Shown here: positions 59,278-64,000 of the stretch, piece after piece
Numbering within the stretch: the first letter of the stretch is position 1
How the letters are laid out: every line of letters starts with the position of its first letter
Source: Hormiphora californensis
Lineage: Eukaryota > Ctenophora > Tentaculata > Cydippida > Pleurobrachiidae
Length of the DNA stretch: 64,000 bases
NCBI GenBank assembly: GCA_020137815.1
Contig: CM035353.1
Span: 4,464,404 to 4,528,403 of the forward strand
Direction of reading: 5' to 3'
Translations under genes and position numbers: made by a program
Notes under the pieces: model-generated
Databases searched by the model: none
What the model was told of the DNA's origin: nothing
The model's input: only the letters and a program-made list of their open reading frames with translations

Positions 59278-61235
59278 GGGGAGAGGGGGGTGTACAGAAG
59301 TATACCAAAAGTATACCATGGGATATACCAAAGTATACCATGGCCTGGATCCCCCCGGGCAGTTAACAGAGTGCAACTCTGTAGAAAGGGGAGAGAGAGG
59401 TGTACAGAAAGAATGTACATTACACACATTACTATGTAACAAAGAGGGGAGCTTGGAGAGATCAAAACAGGGCAGTTGACTGAGTGCAACTCTGTAGAAA
59501 GGGGAGAGAGAGGTGTACAGAAAGAATGTACATTACACACATTACTATGTAACAAAGAGGGGAGCTTGGAGAGATCAAAACAGGGCAGTTGACTGAGTGC
59601 AACTCTGTAGAAAGGGGAGAGAGAGGTGTACAGAAAGAATGTACATTACACACATTACTATGTAACAAAGAGGGGAGCTTGGAGATATCAAAACAGGGCA
59701 GTTGACTAAGTGCAACTCTGTAGAAAGAGCGGAGAGAGAGAGGTGTACAGAAAGAATGTACATTACACACATTACTATGTAACAAAGAGGGGAGCTTGGA
59801 GAGATCAAAACAGGGCAGTTGACTGAGTGCAACTCTGTAGAAAGGGGAGAGAGAGGTGTACAGAAAGAATGTACATTACACACATTACTATGTAACAAAG
59901 AGGGGAGCTTGGAGAGATCAAAACAGGGCAGTTAACAGAGTGCAACTCTGTAGAAAGAGCGGAGAGAGAGAGGTGTACAGAAAGAATGTACATTACACAC
60001 ATTACTATGTAACAAAGAGGGGAGCTTGGAGATATCAAAACAGGGCAGTTGACTGAGTGCAACTCTGTAGAAAGAGCGGAGAGAGAGAGGTGTACAGAAA
60101 GAATGTACATTACACACATTACTATGTAACAAAGAGGGGAGCTTGGAGATATCAAAACAGGGCAGTTGACTAAGTGCAACTCTGTAGAAAGGGGAGAGAG
60201 AGAGGTGTACAGAAAGAATGTACATTACACACATTACTATGTAACAAAGAGGGGAGTTTGGAGAGATCAACACAGGGCAGTTGACTGAGTGCAACTCTGT
60301 AGAAAGGGGAGAGAGAGAGGTGTACAGAAAGAATGTACATTACACACGTTACTATGTAACAAAGAGGGGAGTTTGGAGAGATCAACACAGGGCAGTTGAC
60401 TGAGTGCAACTCTGTAGAAAGGGGAGAGAGAGAGGTGTACAGAAAGAATGTACATTACACACATTACTATGTAACAAAGAGGGGAGTTTGGAGAGATCAA
60501 AACAGGGCAGTTGACTGAGTGCAACTCTGTAGAAAGGGGAGAGAGAGAGGTGTACAGAAAGAATGTACATTACACACGTTACTATGTAACAAAGAGGGGA
60601 GCTTGGAGAGATCAAAACAGGGCAGTTGACAGAGTGCAACTCTGTAGAAAGGGGAGAGAGAGAGGTGTACAGAAAGAATGTACATTACACACATTACTAT
60701 GTAACAAAGAAGGGAGTTTGGAGAGATCAAAACAGGGCAGTTAACAGAGTGCAACTCTGTAGAAAGGGGAGAGAGAGGTGTACAGAAAGAATGTACATTA
60801 CACACGTTACTATGTAACAAAGAGGGGAGCTTGGAGAGATCAAAACAGGGCAGTTGACTAAGTGCAACTCTGTAGAAAGGGGAGAGAGAGAGGTGTACAG
60901 AAAGAATGTACATTACACACGTTACTATGTAACAAAGAGGGGAGCTTGGAGATATCAAAACAGGGCAGTTGACTGAGTGCAACTCTGTAGAAAGGGGAGA
61001 GAGAGAGGTGTACAGAAAGAATGTACATTACACACAGTTACTATGTAACAAAGAGGGGAGCTTGGAGAGATCAAAACAGGGCAGTTGACTGAGTGCAACT
61101 CTGTAGAAAGGGGAGAGAGAGAGGTGTACAGAAAGAATGTACATTACACACGTTACTATGTAACAAAGAGGGGAGCTTGGAGATATCAAAACAGGGCAGT
61201 TGACAGATTGCAACTCTGTAGAAAGAGCGGAGAGA
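59278..61235 (+). repeat. 113-117-bp tandem array, 16 full units
   Basis: GGCAGTTGACTGAGTGCAAC recurs at 59358, 59471, 59584, 59697, 59814, 59927, 60044, 60161, 60276, 60391, 60506, 60621, 60736, 60849, 60964, 61080 and 61195. Length differences come from the (GA)n tract after GTAGAAAG. A degenerate lead-in is at 59278-59357. The long minus-strand frames over the array do not keep one frame from unit to unit. Confidence 0.95.
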
Positions 61236-62099
61236 GGAACAGAAAAGCGGACAAAAAACACAGTCGCAGCAAGTGAAGAGTTGCACAAAGAGAGATAGAA
61301 GGAGGATGTAATGAGAGGGAGGGAGAGAGAGATACACTTTGGTTGCGGTCTTGCTGACCGGGTTAGCTAACAAATCAGAAGTAAAAACAAGGAACAAACT
61401 GAACAAATGCAACAGAGCTGAAAGTGAGAAAAGGCGGGAGAACGGGACTGCAACTGTAGCTACTGGGGGTGCCAGACAGAACTTTGTTAAACTATGTATG
61501 GCGGCGCCATACCCCCATTCGATTCTCAAGTTGATCTAAATCTGTACAGTGTGTAGGCGTGACGTTATATTTACTTTACTTCAAACAGCAATCCGACAAT
61601 ACCGGGTTCCATCCATGATGGATACGAGGTTACTTTCGACACTTCGGTGTTGTACCACTTTGCAGGTTCACTCTGTGACCGATCGTGGTGTGCGTTTATT
61701 ATCTGAGATCCTGGTGTCGGATTGCTGTTTCTCGTGAACAAAGTTTTATATCAGACAAAGACAGTGGTTTCTGAAGAAGAATCAAATCAAACACATAACA
61801 AGCAATCGCACATCTCCATTTTGAATTATTAAACACTGGAATCGCGAGTCTCTGTGACAAGAAACCCATATCAAAAACCCTCACTTGAGGTTTGTGTTTT
61901 TAAAGTGGCCGTTACCATTAATTCAAAAAAGTTTGTCGCGAAAACTTTTTTCAAAAAAAACTTGCAAAAAGTTGCCCGGCGAAATTTTTGAAATTTTGAA
62001 AACGCGATATTTTGAGGAAAACGCGCCGCGGCGTTGCAAAATACGCCTGATTTTTAGCGCGGCTCACTATTTGCGCGTGAAATCACGATCCCACCAGAT
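61236..62099. other. No recognised gene
   Basis: 61450-61540 carries GGGGGTGCCAGACAG and GGCGGCGCCATACCCCCATT, a third version of the inverted-end motif. 61880-62100 is rich in GCGCG and AAAAACTTTTTT words. Confidence 0.35.
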
Positions 62100-62190
62100 C
62101 ACTCACGCAGCGTGATAAATTGTGACACCAGACCCTAATCTGAGCGCGCGACAGTGCGCTCAGATGGGTCGCGGCGCCAGACAGGACCTG
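62100..62190. repeat. Right inverted end with hairpin
   Basis: CTCACGCAGC, GTGACACCAGACCC, a 10-bp-stem hairpin (ATCTGAGCGC / GCGCTCAGAT, 62139-62164), then GGCGCCAGACAGGACCTGAC: the inverse of 56835-56920. Confidence 0.55.
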
Positions 62191-62508
62191 ACACACCACG
62201 AGGTAATCAGATGGTGGGACCTCAGGATGGACATGATACCGAATACTATAATAGTTAGTTTAGCTTACATACTAGTGGACAATTATAACTTTATACAATT
62301 TGAATTTAACTATTTCAATCCTGGTGATAGTGTCGCCAACGGTTTTTTTTCGTTTGAGCTCGTAAAGCACATGTTTCGTTCCTTGGCCCCCACACACAGT
62401 TATCCGGGGTTTTTCCGGTCATTAACCCCCTTTTCAGCAACTATACAAACAAGAGAGGCAAGCCAAGGTACTACTAGGGCTGCCGACAATCCCGGACGTA
62501 TTGACTAA
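62191..62508 (+). CDS. Unassigned open frame
   Basis: A frame open from 62122; the part after the inverted end reads HHEVIRWWDLRMDMIPN, then FIQFEFNYFNPGDSVANGFF, and closes at TGA 62506. It could be the other half of the frame interrupted at about 56850 (both are forward), but I cannot prove it. Not recognised. Confidence 0.25.
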   Translation, partial: THHEVIRWWDLRMDMIPNTIIVSLAYILVDNYNFIQFEFNYFNPGDSVANGFFSFELVKHMFRSLAPTHSYPGFFRSLTPFSATIQTREASQGTTRAADNPGRID

Positions 62509-62509
62509 C

Positions 62510-62877
62510 CGGGATCGACATCTCTCTGGTCTCTTATACCGATTGTTTATTTCACACCCAATAACAAAGACTCACTCGAGCCAGTTTCCGCGGTCACACC
62601 AGGACCGTATCTTGTATTTATTATTTAAGACACTACCCCCACGGGCCAGTTTATTATTGGATGAATGAAGTAGGTCAAGAATACCTTATTACCTAAAGAA
62701 TTAAATCCGCAGTTGTGCAAGATATTGTATCAATAGTGTTGGACACCAAATTAAAAAGACCAATAATCAAGGAACCCGAAATTGTCCGTGTAAACAGAGC
62801 AGGGGATCGAAAGGACAGGTCAATGGGATTTATTAAATGTAATGTGAACACCTTTATAATAAACTACATTATGTATA
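62510..62877. other. No recognised gene
   Basis: A 63-codon frame (62715-62906) ends inside the MITE and is unassigned. Confidence 0.3.
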
Positions 62878-63034
62878 CAGTCGGACCATTATTTACCAGC
62901 CCCTGATTTACCGGGATGATAAATTTCTCGCGATATTCGAAACTTACAGTATTTGGCACCAATACAATATACCAGAAACCAATATATTTGGCAAACCCTT
63001 TCCCCGACCATCCCAGTAAATCGTGGACCGACTG
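62878..63034. mobile_element. pogo/Tc1-like MITE
   Basis: 157 bp with inverted ends CAGTCGGACCATTATTTAC and the complement of CAGTCGGTCCACGATTTAC, flanked by TA on both sides (62876-62877, 63035-63036). CAGT(C/G)G... ends with a TA duplication are usual for pogo/Tigger-related elements. Confidence 0.75.
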
Positions 63035-64000
63035 TAGTAGGCTTACGACCTATAATGATATCTGAAACGTGACTTAACAACTGTGTCTCTTTCAGTCAGT
63101 GATATCCGATGACTAAACAGCTGTCCAATCTGGTTAAGAAAATCAAACAAAGACTGAGAGAATTTTACAGCTCAATATATATCAGTCTCTTATAATGTTA
63201 AAACACTGGGACCTGGGGAAATTATCGAAGCGGAAAGATGAATTAAATTTGGAGACGGCTGTTGGTAATGTCCTAGAGGAAACTAGTGGTGCCCAGTCGA
63301 ACCTTATGGTATACAGAGCGAGCAAGACTACGTGCAATTAAAGACATTCAACCTCAACTATTCTCGAGTAGAAGATCACTGGTGGGCTATTAGGATACAA
63401 CCCCCTGTCGAGGAATGCTAGAATGGACAAGAACATTCCTAACGCCACGTGAGGCTGGGAGAGGTTCACGAGGAGCCAACAGTAGAAACTGTAAGTCTCA
63501 TGATACCGATCCGAGTTAGTAGTACATAGTATAGTTTGTTATTATATCTATGGAAAAGTTACTACTTTAGTTTAACTATTCGAAAAAGCGAGCACCAACA
63601 CGATGCTATATACATGTACATGTATATGTATATGTATCATCATGGCTGTGAGAACTCGACAGAGATGGTGCAGGTGGAGCTATTATATGTTGAGGGGCCG
63701 GAGGCTTGAAAATACATGAATTTGTGGACAGTGAACTTCACAGTGTGAAGCCAGAAGAGATTAGATCAGGGGCGGATCAGGATGGGTGACACCACCCCCT
63801 CCCGTGGTTCACCACCCCATCTTCCCACCGCCACAGGAGCTGGAGGGTTGGAGACAGGGGACCTGTTCCTATCTCTGTTACTAAAAACAAAGGCGAGGGT
63901 TCCTCAACTTTGTCGAACATTCCCTGGATATCACTCCTCCTCCTATCATCCCAGGAGTGGTCGTCTCCAAACCAAGGGAGTTCGACCTGGACATCCAGAG
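63035..64000. other. Mostly unassigned; copy of the zinc-finger gene end
   Basis: 63470-63545 repeats the 3' end of the frame at 56396-56611 (CAACAGTAGAAACTGTAAG ... CATGATACCGATC). TACATGTACATGTATATGTATA at 63610 is a short TA/CA run. The last 120 bases are open in a Pro-rich frame (TPPPIIPGVVVSKPREFDLD) that leaves the window; it may be an exon. Confidence 0.35.

Noticed and set aside
59262-61529. Minus-strand frames of 79-161 residues with repeated NCPVLIS / VCNVHSFCT words
   Set aside because: Translations of the 115-bp tandem array. Unit lengths of 113, 115 and 117 shift the frame from unit to unit, so no protein frame is kept.

Overview
The window reads as repeat-dominated nuclear DNA of an animal, most likely a non-model marine invertebrate; sponge or cnidarian are guesses I cannot confirm. 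Reasons: short GT-AG introns (three-exon gene near 55.6-56.1 kb), metazoan-type domains (alpha-kinase, RING plus SIAH-like zinc fingers), many families of eukaryotic mobile elements (LINE, LTR, CACTA-like, piggyBac-like, Helitron-like, Polinton-type polymerase), long satellites, many (GA)n arrays and one 100-N assembly gap (48230-48329). There is no operon-like organisation, and almost every long open frame is a mobile-element relic, a fragment of a captured gene or a translation of a simple repeat.

Layout. 1-4.8 kb: a mosaic in which fragments of a family-B DNA polymerase, a transposase-like protein, RING/SIAH-like genes and a LINE alternate with copies of one hairpin-bearing repeat (called E here). 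5-11.5 kb: decayed LINE, gag and unassigned frames. 11.6-13.2 kb: a solo LTR split by a 1.34-kb foldback element; an unsplit second copy of the same LTR lies at 31.9-32.3 kb. 13.4-24 kb: RING fragments, CACTA-like and piggyBac-like transposase relics, RNase H fragments and a four-copy unassigned coding fragment. 24.97-27.37 kb: a terminal-inverted-repeat element filled with microsatellites, lying between two paralogous copies of a LINE/SGNH-containing segment. 28.9-29.9 kb: a 5'-truncated LINE. 30.2-31.4 kb: a second foldback element built from tandem repeats. 33.9-39.3 kb: a 311-bp satellite. 41-46.5 kb: gag-like coding pieces with duplicated TATA-bearing leaders and several perfect palindromes. 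47.2-48.2 kb: a RING reading frame abutting alpha-kinase sequence, a second alpha-kinase exon, then the gap. 48.3-51.7 kb: two satellites. 52.4-55 kb: a long hairpin, SGNH and Helitron-like relics. 55.6-56.6 kb: the most gene-like stretch, a small three-exon gene and a zinc-finger frame. 56.8-62.2 kb: a block framed by inverted ends and holding GA arrays and a 115-bp tandem array. 62.2-64 kb: scattered open frames and a pogo-like MITE.

Functional picture: I see no intact autonomous transposon and no convincing multi-gene pathway. The region looks like a nest of non-autonomous elements (foldbacks, MITEs, E repeats) inserted into one another and carrying or flanking pieces of host genes. The points most worth following up are the two foldback elements, the E-repeat mosaic, the RING/alpha-kinase junction and the 2.4-kb TIR element with subterminal TCACGTGA hairpins. 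All identifications are by eye; no database search was possible.
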